Shown: piece by piece, positions 23,331-31,636 of the stretch
How the letters are laid out: each line of letters starts with the position of its first letter
Position numbering within the stretch: position 1 is the stretch's first letter
Origin: an uncultured Eudoraea sp.
Lineage (GTDB): Bacteria; Bacteroidota; Bacteroidia; Flavobacteriales; Flavobacteriaceae
Length of the DNA stretch: 64,000 nucleotides
Direction: 5' to 3'
Assembly: GCF_947260015.1 (NCBI RefSeq)
Contig: NZ_CAMYOM010000030.1
Location: 1-64,000 of the forward strand
Notes under the pieces: model-generated
What the model saw: the letters and a program-made list of their open reading frames with translations, nothing else
Told to the model about the DNA's origin: nothing
Databases searched by the model: none
Made by a program: the position numbers and the translations under genes

Positions 23331-25766
23331 TTATGCAGAATTTCTACTTGCGTTGATATTGCCGTACAAAGAACGCGTAACTATTTTTTCGTAAAGTGCT
23401 TTATAATCAGAATTCTCGCTAATTTGATACAGAGCGTATTGTTGTATTACCAATAAGGGCAGTACAATATTTTCTCTGATTTTAATTGATTCTCTTGAAA
23501 CAGCTTCGTTTTCCATAAGTATTTCGGAATTGCTGATAAGCAATAACATCTGTTTTGACAAGAGAAATTCATCATGCAGGATATTCCAGAATGCGCCATA
23601 TTCCTTATCGTCTTTCATATAACTTGTGAGCTCAAAATAACACTTTGATAAAGACATCATACTGTTAAGCATTAAGGTTTCAAAGAAGGGTACTTCCTTG
23701 AATAACTTCTTTAATTCCCTGAGCCTTCCTTTATCTTTCAGTTTTTTAATAGCCGTACCTATACCAAAATACCCGGGCACATTTTGTTTGAGTTGGCTCC
23801 ATGAGCCTACAAAAGATATTGCCCTTAAATCTGTAAGTTCCAATTTTGCCTTTTGACCCCTCTTTCCTGGTCTACTGCCAATATTAGCCTTAGTATAATA
23901 CTTTAGTGTACTCCTGTTTTCGAGATATGAAATAAACATTTCATGTTGCTTTAGAGCATCGTATTTAGCAAAACTAAGATCAGAGAGTTCTTCCATCAAC
24001 TTTCGTGATTCCCTGGAGATCACATTTTCTTTTCCAAAGAGGTTATTTGATAATCCTGCCGTTAATAACTGTTCTGAATTGTGCATGAATTGTTCCTTGG
24101 TACCATAAGTACTTGTTATGGTCTGGCCCTGAATGGTTAATTGTATTTCATTATTCGCTATATCCTTAGTTTGTGCGGCATAAAAGCGATGCGTTTTTCC
24201 TCCCCCGCGTGCCGGAGGTCCACCCCTGCCGTCAAAAAATATTGCATCGATATCATTCTTAGAACAAACTTTGGACAAAACTTCCTTGGTTTTTAAAATA
24301 GACCAATTAGCTTTTAAATAGCCGCCATCTTTTGTTCCATCCGAGAATCCGAGCATCATGGTCTGCCTATTACCACGCTGTTCGAGATGCGAACGGTAGT
24401 CAGGTAAATCAAATAAATATTGCATGGTGGCCTCGGCAGTATCCATTCCGTTCATTGTTTCAAAAAGCGGAACGATATCAAAAGTAATTTTATCCTTCTC
24501 CCAACCGCACCATCTGAAAAGTGCGTAAACAAAAAGAACGGAATAGATATCTTCCGAATTACTTATAATATATCGGTTGCAGCCTTCTTCACCGTTTTTA
24601 TTCTGGATATCCTTTAATTGGGAGATATTTGCAATAGTATCTTTCACAATTTCATCATTGAAATCCTTAGGGTCTAATTTCAACTTTGCTTTGAGAAGAA
24701 TGTTCCTTAATTTAGCTTCGGTAAGTTCATCAAGGCGTTCTTTTATGTAACCATTGGTCTTAAGAACCGTTTCAATTACCTGTCTGTGCTTACTGTGGTC
24801 CTGTCGAATATCCAAAGTAGCAAAATGTGTTTTGAAAATTTTTACCTTGTCCATAAGGACATCCAGCTGTTTCAGGTAAAGTGAATTGTACTTGTCTATC
24901 AATATTTCTCGCACGGTAATTAAAGGCCCGATAATATCATCATAGCTAACTACTCTATTGGGGTCGAACATAGCTACATAAAGTCTGTCCCTTAAATTAT
25001 TCAGGTCAGGACGCAGATCTTTAAAAGTAAGTTTTTTACGAAGAATTTTAAGATCGTTATAGTAACATTTCATTAGATTAATACGGAGTTCATCTGCCAC
25101 ATCCTTGGTAATATCTGCCGTTACAAATGGATTCCCGTCTCTGTCACCACCAGGCCAAAATCCTAGTTTTATAATATTGTAATTGTCAAAATCATCATTC
25201 TCTATATTGCTTTTAATATATGTGAATAAATCCCCGACAGCAGCATAGTATACATTTCTAAGAATATAAATAATGTTTTTTGCTTCATCCAGTGGTGTAG
25301 GTTTCTTTGTATTTATTAATGAAGTGAGCCCTAACTGTTGAAGAACAACATCAATATCATTAATCTTATCTTTAAGAATGAGTGATTTTAATTCTTCTAT
25401 GATATCAAGTACATCCGGGGTATAGAACTGAGTCGGATGAGCGGTTAAAACAATACGCGCGCTAAAGGTTGACAATTTCTTTGCAATCTTTTCCCAGCTC
25501 TTATTTTTATCTACTAACTGAAAGTAATCTTTTATGGATAAAGAGCTTGAATGTTCATGTAACTTCGGAAATGCGGCATCTTCCACACTATCATACAATA
25601 CCACTTGTCGTTCAACATACTGAATGACACTGAACATAAAATCAATTCTTTGCTGCTCCGTATCTATATTTGCGTAGTTCTGGAAAAATAAATCCAAAAT
25701 TTGTTGTGGATTTTTGCCAGATTTCAGTCCTTTTTCACATTGATCAAACAAAAGGGGAATGAGCAT
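23331..25766 (-). CDS. ppc: Phosphoenolpyruvate carboxylase, shortened N-terminus
   Basis: Makes oxaloacetate from PEP and bicarbonate. Catalytic landmarks are intact: VLTAHPTQ near residue 110, LGFWPGGDRDGNPFV, MLGFSDGTKDGGYL, FFDGRGGPPARGGGKTHRFY and the C-terminal GNINASRNSA, where N-A-S-R is the usual end. The reading is 811 residues from ATG 25764-25766 (or 813 from GTG 25772). Flavobacterial relatives, as I recall them, are about 850-860 long and carry some 40 more N-terminal residues before a GVLLPLF-like segment, which corresponds here to GMLIPLLF at the very start. A stop lies directly upstream in frame. See the finding on this gene. Confidence 0.85.
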   Translation of the reverse strand: MLIPLLFDQCEKGLKSGKNPQQILDLFFQNYANIDTEQQRIDFMFSVIQYVERQVVLYDSVEDAAFPKLHEHSSSLSIKDYFQLVDKNKSWEKIAKKLSTFSARIVLTAHPTQFYTPDVLDIIEELKSLILKDKINDIDVVLQQLGLTSLINTKKPTPLDEAKNIIYILRNVYYAAVGDLFTYIKSNIENDDFDNYNIIKLGFWPGGDRDGNPFVTADITKDVADELRINLMKCYYNDLKILRKKLTFKDLRPDLNNLRDRLYVAMFDPNRVVSYDDIIGPLITVREILIDKYNSLYLKQLDVLMDKVKIFKTHFATLDIRQDHSKHRQVIETVLKTNGYIKERLDELTEAKLRNILLKAKLKLDPKDFNDEIVKDTIANISQLKDIQNKNGEEGCNRYIISNSEDIYSVLFVYALFRWCGWEKDKITFDIVPLFETMNGMDTAEATMQYLFDLPDYRSHLEQRGNRQTMMLGFSDGTKDGGYLKANWSILKTKEVLSKVCSKNDIDAIFFDGRGGPPARGGGKTHRFYAAQTKDIANNEIQLTIQGQTITSTYGTKEQFMHNSEQLLTAGLSNNLFGKENVISRESRKLMEELSDLSFAKYDALKQHEMFISYLENRSTLKYYTKANIGSRPGKRGQKAKLELTDLRAISFVGSWSQLKQNVPGYFGIGTAIKKLKDKGRLRELKKLFKEVPFFETLMLNSMMSLSKCYFELTSYMKDDKEYGAFWNILHDEFLLSKQMLLLISNSEILMENEAVSRESIKIRENIVLPLLVIQQYALYQISENSDYKALYEKIVTRSLYGNINASRNSA

Positions 25767-26060
25767 CCCCACATTCCTCTAATCTTTCCGTCTTATGCAT
25801 AAATTTTCTTACCTATTCAATTGAATCCTCTTAATTGTCGTACCTAAATATTGGTTTAAATCTCTAAATATCCGTATAATAATATAATCTTTAAACCAAA
25901 AGGTGTCAAATCACAAAATAATTTGTCCTCATTAAAAAACAAACATGTAGCTCAAATTAAATTTCTATTTGAAAAATAATCATTCCCAATTAAAAACATA
26001 GTCATGCGAAAGTGTTTTTTCTAATTCCCCGGGTTTATTCAGCTTGTCTGCCCGTCAAGA

Positions 26061-26729
26061 TTAGTGCTTAAAAAAAGTACGATATTGATCTACTCTGAAT
26101 TGCAAAGTTGTATACTCAGGATTCAACGCCTTTTTCTTTTTATAAGAAACAAAACTACCTACAGCTCTATTAGCTGAGCCGGAAGGAGCTGTTAAAGATA
26201 CCGTTCTGATGGTTCTTTTTAACTTACCAGAAAGCACAAACTCATGTACACGAGGTATTTCTTCAGAAATTGGCTCTAATCTCAAACCATGCTCCTTAAT
26301 ATGTTTTCTAAAAAAATATTCCGGTCCATTTTTACTATTTCCTCCCGTAAACAATAACCATTCTACCTTGTTGTATTTATGTAAATAAGCAATTAGGTTT
26401 CTAAGGGTAACATTCTTCATTCCCAAATCGGATGCATCTACTTTTATACGCTGTGCACTTTGAACAATATCGCAGATTCCTATTTTTTGTTCTCTTAAAA
26501 AATCCATGCGCTGTTTTACGGACTCACTGGTGGTTTCGTACTTTAACTTCAATCCAAAAATTTGATTCAAAATAGGCCATAACTGCCCATCCCTGCTCCC
26601 ATAACAAAAATCTACATCCCCTTCCTTTAAATCGCCAGTCGTAAATCTGGGTGGTGGTAAGGTGCCCACAATCAGTTTTGTAGCATCATTAAATAAAAAA
26701 GGTTGATAAGGGTGGGAATGTAAAAACAA
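26061..26729 (-). CDS. Uracil-DNA glycosylase superfamily protein
   Basis: A 222-residue member of the UDG superfamily. The first active-site motif reads LIVGTLPPPRF, followed by GDVDFCYGSRDGQLWPIL, and the second motif near the C-terminal half is SLTAPSGSANRAVGS. This pattern resembles the branch that removes hypoxanthine or uracil from DNA; base choice is not certain. The start is a TTG at 26729 (MFLHSHPYQPF), which agrees with the N-terminus I remember for relatives. The 288 bases between it and ppc hold no gene I can see. Confidence 0.75.
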   Translation of the reverse strand: MFLHSHPYQPFLFNDATKLIVGTLPPPRFTTGDLKEGDVDFCYGSRDGQLWPILNQIFGLKLKYETTSESVKQRMDFLREQKIGICDIVQSAQRIKVDASDLGMKNVTLRNLIAYLHKYNKVEWLLFTGGNSKNGPEYFFRKHIKEHGLRLEPISEEIPRVHEFVLSGKLKRTIRTVSLTAPSGSANRAVGSFVSYKKKKALNPEYTTLQFRVDQYRTFFKH

Positions 26730-26859
26730 TTTGAATTCTAATTTTCGCTGATTTCCAAAAATCTCTTAAAGTTATAAAGATAGTATTTTGCAAAAAGGCA
26801 AAAAGGGAGATTGCTTTTTAATGCTAAATTTTGTACTTTAAGTGAAATATATAGTACTT

Positions 26860-26991
26860 ATGGGTAAAGGGGATATAAAAACCAAAAGAGGTAAGATTTC
26901 TAATAAATCGTACGGAGTTCTAAGACCGAAAAAGTCTAAGGCAAAAGTGGTGGTTGTAAAGAAAAAAAAGACTAAGAGCAAAAAAACCTAG
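26860..26991 (+). CDS. 30S ribosomal protein THX (bTHX)
   Basis: A 43-residue, very basic protein: MGKGDIKTKRGKISNKSYG, then VLRPKKSKAK and a lysine-rich tail. The MGKGD-K-KRGKI-SYG-RP pattern is that of the small THX/Thx protein that fills a cavity in the head of the 30S subunit in Thermus and Bacteroidota. The tail is longer than the shortest members. Its stop TAG shares the palindrome CTAG (26988-26991) with the stop of the converging lipoprotein gene. Confidence 0.85.
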   Translation: MGKGDIKTKRGKISNKSYGVLRPKKSKAKVVVVKKKKTKSKKT

Positions 26992-27353
26992 TCCACAACA
27001 AACTGCAGACCAACTTCTCCTTCCTCATTTACACTTAACTTATAGGTGTAAAAACCGATCGGAAGTTCCGTTTCGCCAACAAAATCTATAGGCTGAAGTA
27101 CATAGATGTCCTCCCCAGATTTGATTTCAACAAAGGCATATTGATAAGCCATTTCATATACCAAATAATTTGAAAAATCACCAGGTGCGACATTTGTATA
27201 CATTTCTTCATTAGTACCTACCTGGACCTCTTCAAAATTGATATTACTATCATTTTCGATACGGATATTGACTGTATCTACGTCATCATCCCTGTCTGTG
27301 CAGCTAAATGTAAATACTAAAAAGGTTAGAAGAACAAAACCAATATTTTTCAT
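26988..27353 (-). CDS. Small lipoprotein of unknown function
   Basis: A 121-residue protein with a lipoprotein signal (MKNIGFVLLTFLVFTFSC, lipid cysteine at 18) followed by an acidic linker TDRDDDVD and a domain rich in beta strands (VNIRIENDSNINFEEVQV). I do not recognise a family. It converges on the THX gene with a four-base overlap and lies after yaaA on the same strand. Confidence 0.7.
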   Translation of the reverse strand: MKNIGFVLLTFLVFTFSCTDRDDDVDTVNIRIENDSNINFEEVQVGTNEEMYTNVAPGDFSNYLVYEMAYQYAFVEIKSGEDIYVLQPIDFVGETELPIGFYTYKLSVNEEGEVGLQFVVD

Positions 27354-27396
27354 AGCAAATTGTTTATTAAATAAACGTTTGTTTCAGAAAATTATT

Positions 27397-28158
27397 CTAT
27401 CGAATAAAAACAGGTTGATTTTCTTTTAAAGTATGCTCTTTACTGTAGATATATTCGTCCATGTTAAATCCCCTGATGTCTTCAAGAGTTCTTGCGTTTG
27501 TATCCAGTATATATCGTACCATGGAACCCCGGGCCTTTTTGGCAAAGAAACTAATTACTTTGAGCTTATCGTTTTTCCAATCCTTAAATACAGGAGTAAT
27601 TACATTAGTTTTTAATTTTTTCTCATCCACCGCGCTAAAATACTCATTACTGGCAAGATTAATAAAAAGCTCTCCTTCTTCCAATTCATCGTTTAAAAAG
27701 TTGGTCACACTTTGTTTCCAGAAATCATAAAGATTCTTTTTTCGACCAATTTTTAATTGTGTCCCCATTTCCAAACGATAGGGCTGAATAAGATCAAGAG
27801 GCTTTAAAACGCCGTATAAACCAGAAAGGATTCGAAGTGTGTCCTGCAACCTTACCAGTTTCTTCTCAGAAATACTGTACGCATCTAATCCCTGATAAAC
27901 ATCCCCATTAAAAGCATATATGGCAGGACGGGCATTTTCCGGGGTGAATGGCAGTGAAAACTTTTGGTTGCGTTCCCAGTTTAATTCAGCAAGGTCATTT
28001 GAAATACTCATTAATTTAGATAGGGACTTAGGGTTTTTCTTTACCAGTACCTTAATTAGTTTTTCAGACTGCTCAAGTAACTTCGGTTGTGAATATTTTA
28101 CCGTGGGTAAAGGGCGTTCAAAGTCTAGCGACTTGGCGGGAGAAAGCAGAATCTTCAT
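27397..28158 (-). CDS. yaaA: Peroxide stress protein YaaA
   Basis: A 253-residue YaaA/DUF328 protein. [13 protein letters not shown] at the start, [13 protein letters not shown] in the middle and the basic [14 protein letters not shown] near the end are the family marks. In E. coli YaaA lowers free iron and protects DNA under hydrogen peroxide and has a DNA-binding fold. No neighbour adds to this. Confidence 0.92.
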   Translation of the reverse strand: MKILLSPAKSLDFERPLPTVKYSQPKLLEQSEKLIKVLVKKNPKSLSKLMSISNDLAELNWERNQKFSLPFTPENARPAIYAFNGDVYQGLDAYSISEKKLVRLQDTLRILSGLYGVLKPLDLIQPYRLEMGTQLKIGRKKNLYDFWKQSVTNFLNDELEEGELFINLASNEYFSAVDEKKLKTNVITPVFKDWKNDKLKVISFFAKKARGSMVRYILDTNARTLEDIRGFNMDEYIYSKEHTLKENQPVFIR

Positions 28159-28255
28159 ATTTCAATAATTTTAAGATAAAAGTAAAGAGGATTTTTGTGA
28201 ATTCCTTTATAAGAATGAAAAGACTTATCAATACCCCTATCAAAGAAATTTATTG

Positions 28256-29281
28256 CTATTGAGAATGCCGGGAATAATGCCTCCACTTCTCAATGCAATT
28301 TGCCATATCATCGGGCAATTCACTATTAAAACGCATCATTTTACCACTTACCGGATGTAGAAATCCAAGAGTCTTAGCATGCAAAGCCTGTCTTGGCAGG
28401 ATTTTAAAAGCATTTTCCACAAACTGTTTGTATTTGGTAAAAGTTGTGCCCTTTAATATTTTGTCCCCTCCATAGCGTTCATCATTAAAAATAGTATGTC
28501 CAATATATTTCATGTGTGCACGAATCTGGTGTGTCCTTCCAGTCTCCAGTTTGCAAGAAACCAGAGTTACATATCCTAAGCGTTCTAAAACTTTATAATG
28601 TGTAATTGCAGCTTTTCCCTTATCACCCTCAGGAAAAACTTGCATTTGAAGTCGGTTTTTTGGATTGCGGTCAATATGCCCCTCGATGGTGCCTTCGTTC
28701 GTATCTATATTTCCCCAAACCAGTGCTACATATTCTCTCTCGCTGGTTTTATCAAAAAATTGTTTCGCCAAATGAGTCATGGCCATTTCTGTTTTAGCAA
28801 TTACCAATAATCCGGAAGTATCTTTGTCGATACGATGAACCAGACCTGGCCTTTCGTCAGAATTTACTGGCAAGCCTTCTATGTGAAATAATAAGGCATT
28901 AATTAAGGTGCCAGAATAATTACCATGTCCAGGATGTACTACCATTCCGGCAGGTTTGTTTACAACCAGAAGGCTTTCATCTTCATAGACGATATTCAGA
29001 GGGATATCTTCAGGCGATAACAAAAACTCATAAGGTGGGTGTTCGAAAAACACTTTAACCTCATCCCCTGCTTTTACTTTGTAGTTTTGTTTTACAACAG
29101 ATTCGTTAACCCATATATGGCCTTCCTTTGCAGCTAATTGAATTTTATTCCGAGTTGCATTCTCAATAAAATTCATTAAAAACTTATCTACCCGCAAGGG
29201 TTCCTGTCCTTTGGAAGCAACAAAATTATAATGCTCATAAAGCTCCTCCTCTTCAGGATTGGAAGTGTTGTTAAGTGCCAT
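28256..29281 (-). CDS. rluD: RluA/RluD family 23S rRNA pseudouridine synthase
   Basis: A 341-residue pseudouridine synthase with an N-terminal S4 RNA-binding domain (LRVDKFLMNFIENATRNKIQ, about 29-75) and the catalytic domain. The catalytic aspartate is D152 in LVHRIDKDTSGLLV; other marks are VVNKPAGMVVHPG and LETGRTHQIRAHM. RluD acts on helix 69 of 23S rRNA; the exact target cannot be told from sequence. It lies 3 bases after the PASTA gene and is likely cotranscribed. Confidence 0.9.
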   Translation of the reverse strand: MALNNTSNPEEEELYEHYNFVASKGQEPLRVDKFLMNFIENATRNKIQLAAKEGHIWVNESVVKQNYKVKAGDEVKVFFEHPPYEFLLSPEDIPLNIVYEDESLLVVNKPAGMVVHPGHGNYSGTLINALLFHIEGLPVNSDERPGLVHRIDKDTSGLLVIAKTEMAMTHLAKQFFDKTSEREYVALVWGNIDTNEGTIEGHIDRNPKNRLQMQVFPEGDKGKAAITHYKVLERLGYVTLVSCKLETGRTHQIRAHMKYIGHTIFNDERYGGDKILKGTTFTKYKQFVENAFKILPRQALHAKTLGFLHPVSGKMMRFNSELPDDMANCIEKWRHYSRHSQ

Positions 29282-29284
29282 TTC

Positions 29285-29872
29285 CTATTGTGAATCGGCT
29301 TTGACTTGCGCCCGGCCAGTTATTGTTCCATTTCCGCAGACCAGTTCAATTTTTGAAGTTTTTTGTATTTTATCGCCAGGATTGATAGTCTTACCCTTAT
29401 GCCTAATATAATATACCATATCCTTTCCCAACTCATCAATATAAGTAATACGCTCAACATCTAATCCTACAGCCCGAAGCATTGACCCTGCATTACGTTG
29501 AGTAACCTGAATAATATTTGGAACTGTTACTTTTTTATAACCGGAAGGATTAACAGTAATATATATTTTTCTATTCTCTTTTACCTTATTCCCTGCAGGA
29601 GGATCCTGTTCAATTATAGAAAACCTGGGGTATTCAGGGTTAAAATTGGCTGAATCCAATACTTCATATCGCAAATTCGCATCCTCTATTACGCCTCTCA
29701 TTTCCATAACGGATAACTTTGACAAATCAGGAACTTCAACAAATTCTCCATGGTTTGTTGATTTTTTTAACCATTGTAAGGCAAATATGGATATTACAAC
29801 TATCACTAAAAAAGCGAGCCCTATATTGAACAGAAAAACTTTACTTCTAAGAAAATTCCAAAAATTCTTCAT
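29285..29872 (-). CDS. PASTA domain-containing membrane protein
   Basis: A 195-residue protein with one membrane span (FNIGLAFLVIVVISIFALQWL) and two to three periplasmic PASTA repeats; the clearest are FVEVPDLSKLSVMEMRGVI and VTVPNIIQVTQRNAGSML. PASTA domains bind cell-wall fragments or act as spacers in penicillin-binding proteins and kinases; here no catalytic domain is attached. I use ATG 29872. It diverges from ddl, which makes the wall precursor D-Ala-D-Ala, an apt neighbour. Confidence 0.82.
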   Translation of the reverse strand: MKNFWNFLRSKVFLFNIGLAFLVIVVISIFALQWLKKSTNHGEFVEVPDLSKLSVMEMRGVIEDANLRYEVLDSANFNPEYPRFSIIEQDPPAGNKVKENRKIYITVNPSGYKKVTVPNIIQVTQRNAGSMLRAVGLDVERITYIDELGKDMVYYIRHKGKTINPGDKIQKTSKIELVCGNGTITGRAQVKADSQ

Positions 29873-29892
29873 TGCTTTTTTTAAATATGACA

Positions 29893-29900
29893 CAAATATA
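29893..29900 (-). promoter_or_regulatory. Probable -7 box for the PASTA-rluD unit
   Basis: TATATTTG on the minus strand, 20 bases before the PASTA start codon. No convincing -33 element is visible. Confidence 0.35.
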
Positions 29901-29980
29901 GGAAACCCTATCATTTTTTATTTACGTTAAAATCGTGATATTTGTCTAAATAGGTTAAGAGTTTATTTATATAACATTAC

Positions 29981-30955
29981 ATGAAAAAGAATATTGCCAT
30001 TATCATGGGGGGCTATTCCAGTGAATATAATATTTCTATAAAGAGTGGTAATGTGGTATATAAATATTTAGACAAGGAAAAATTTAATGCATATCGCATT
30101 ATAATCTCCAAAGAAAAATGGGTTTACCTGGATAATGACGAAAATGAAACAATCGTAAACAGGCACGATTTTTCGATAAAGTTTCAGAATCGCATTCTCC
30201 GATTTGATTGCGTATTTAATGCAATTCATGGTTCTCCAGGGGAAGACGGATTGATGCAGGCCTATTTTGCCCTTTTAGAAATTCCTCAAACTTCATGTGG
30301 TCATTATCAGGCGGCCCTGACATTTAATAAAAGAGATTTACTAAGTACACTTAAACCTTATGGCATTAAGGCAGCAAATTCTTACTATCTGAATTTGGGC
30401 GACACTATTGATCATCCGGCCATTGTCGAAAAAGTTGGCCTTCCTTGCTTTGTAAAAGCAAATAAAGCTGGAAGTAGTTTTGGTATCTCCAAAGTTTATG
30501 AGAAAAAAGATTTACAAGCAGCAATTGACAAGGCATTTCTGGAGGACGATGAGATTATCATTGAATCTTTTCTAAGCGGTATTGAAGTTTCTGTGGGCGT
30601 CATAACTTTTAAAGGTAAAACAATGGTTTTACCTTTAACGGAGATTGTTACGGATAATGACTTTTTTGATTATGAAGCAAAATATGAGGGGAAATCAAAG
30701 GAAATTACTCCCGCCCGTTTAACCAAAACTCAGGAAGACAACGTAAGACATCAGGCAAAAAAGGCATATGATGTTTTAAAAATGACAGGTTTCTCCAGAA
30801 GCGAATTTATTTTTATAGGGAACGAGCCTTGCATGTTAGAGATGAATACAACTCCAGGCTTAACAGAAGAGAGCATCTTACCACAACAGGCCGGTAAAGC
30901 AGGCATAAGTTTACCAGAGCTATTTGAAAATGCCATAAATGAAGCATTAAAGTAA
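29981..30955 (+). CDS. ddl: D-alanine--D-alanine ligase
   Basis: A 324-residue ATP-grasp ligase for peptidoglycan precursor synthesis. Visible are IAIIMGGYSSEYNISIKSG, AIHGSPGEDGLMQAYF (the substrate region), LPCFVKANKAGSSFGISKV (ATP-grasp) and EMNTTPGLTEESILPQQA at the metal site. The gene is followed by coaD after 35 bases and diverges from the PASTA gene. Confidence 0.95.
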   Translation: MKKNIAIIMGGYSSEYNISIKSGNVVYKYLDKEKFNAYRIIISKEKWVYLDNDENETIVNRHDFSIKFQNRILRFDCVFNAIHGSPGEDGLMQAYFALLEIPQTSCGHYQAALTFNKRDLLSTLKPYGIKAANSYYLNLGDTIDHPAIVEKVGLPCFVKANKAGSSFGISKVYEKKDLQAAIDKAFLEDDEIIIESFLSGIEVSVGVITFKGKTMVLPLTEIVTDNDFFDYEAKYEGKSKEITPARLTKTQEDNVRHQAKKAYDVLKMTGFSRSEFIFIGNEPCMLEMNTTPGLTEESILPQQAGKAGISLPELFENAINEALK

Positions 30956-30990
30956 ATTGAGTAAATTTAACTTCTAAACCAAGAATCCTA

Positions 30991-31443
30991 ATGAAGCGCG
31001 CTATTTTTCCAGGTTCCTTTGACCCGATAACTTTGGGTCATTCCGATATTATTGAAAGGGGAATTTGCCTCTTTGATGAACTCATCATTGCTATTGGAAT
31101 AAATGCTGAAAAAAAATATATGTTCTCTCTAGAAGAACGTATGACGTTTATTTCAGAGGCCTTTAAAGACGAGCCGAAAGTCAAAATTATGACTTATGAA
31201 GGCCTTACAATAGATTTTTGTAAGAAAGTAAATGCTACATATATTCTTCGCGGACTTCGAAACCCGGGAGATTTTGAGTTTGAAAAGGCTATTGCACATA
31301 CCAACAGAAAGCTTTCAGAAATTGAGACAGTTTTTCTACTTACCGCTTCCGGTAAATCATTTATCAGCTCATCAATTGTAAGAGATGTCATCAGAAATGG
31401 CGGAGATTATAGTGTTTTAGTACCCAGTACTGTTAAATTTTAA
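30991..31443 (+). CDS. coaD: Phosphopantetheine adenylyltransferase
   Basis: A 150-residue nucleotidyltransferase for coenzyme A synthesis. AIFPGSFDPITLGHSDIIERG contains the T/HxGH ATP motif, LRGLRNPGDFEFE is the pantetheine region and SISSSIVRDV-like SFISSSIVRDVIRNGG closes the site. Length is as usual for CoaD. Confidence 0.95.
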   Translation: MKRAIFPGSFDPITLGHSDIIERGICLFDELIIAIGINAEKKYMFSLEERMTFISEAFKDEPKVKIMTYEGLTIDFCKKVNATYILRGLRNPGDFEFEKAIAHTNRKLSEIETVFLLTASGKSFISSSIVRDVIRNGGDYSVLVPSTVKF

Positions 31444-31457
31444 TGATGTTTATCGAT

Positions 31458-31498
31458 TAGCCCATGTATTTCTTGGGCTATACGCCTTCACTTTTTTT
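31458..31498 (+). terminator. Possible terminator after coaD
   Basis: TAGCCCA and TGGGCTA form a 7-bp stem with a 9-base loop (31458-31480); a run of seven T follows 11 bases later. The distance to the T run makes it a weak candidate. Confidence 0.35.
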
Positions 31499-31636
31499 GT
31501 ATTTAATACCCGAAATTTCACAAAATATTGAATTTTAGTAGGAATTTACTTTCTTTTTGAGTTATTTTATCGTGTAACCCATGTAAAATTGGAGTCACAC
31601 AACGAGTTTGGACTAGTTCACAACAATCATTGACAA

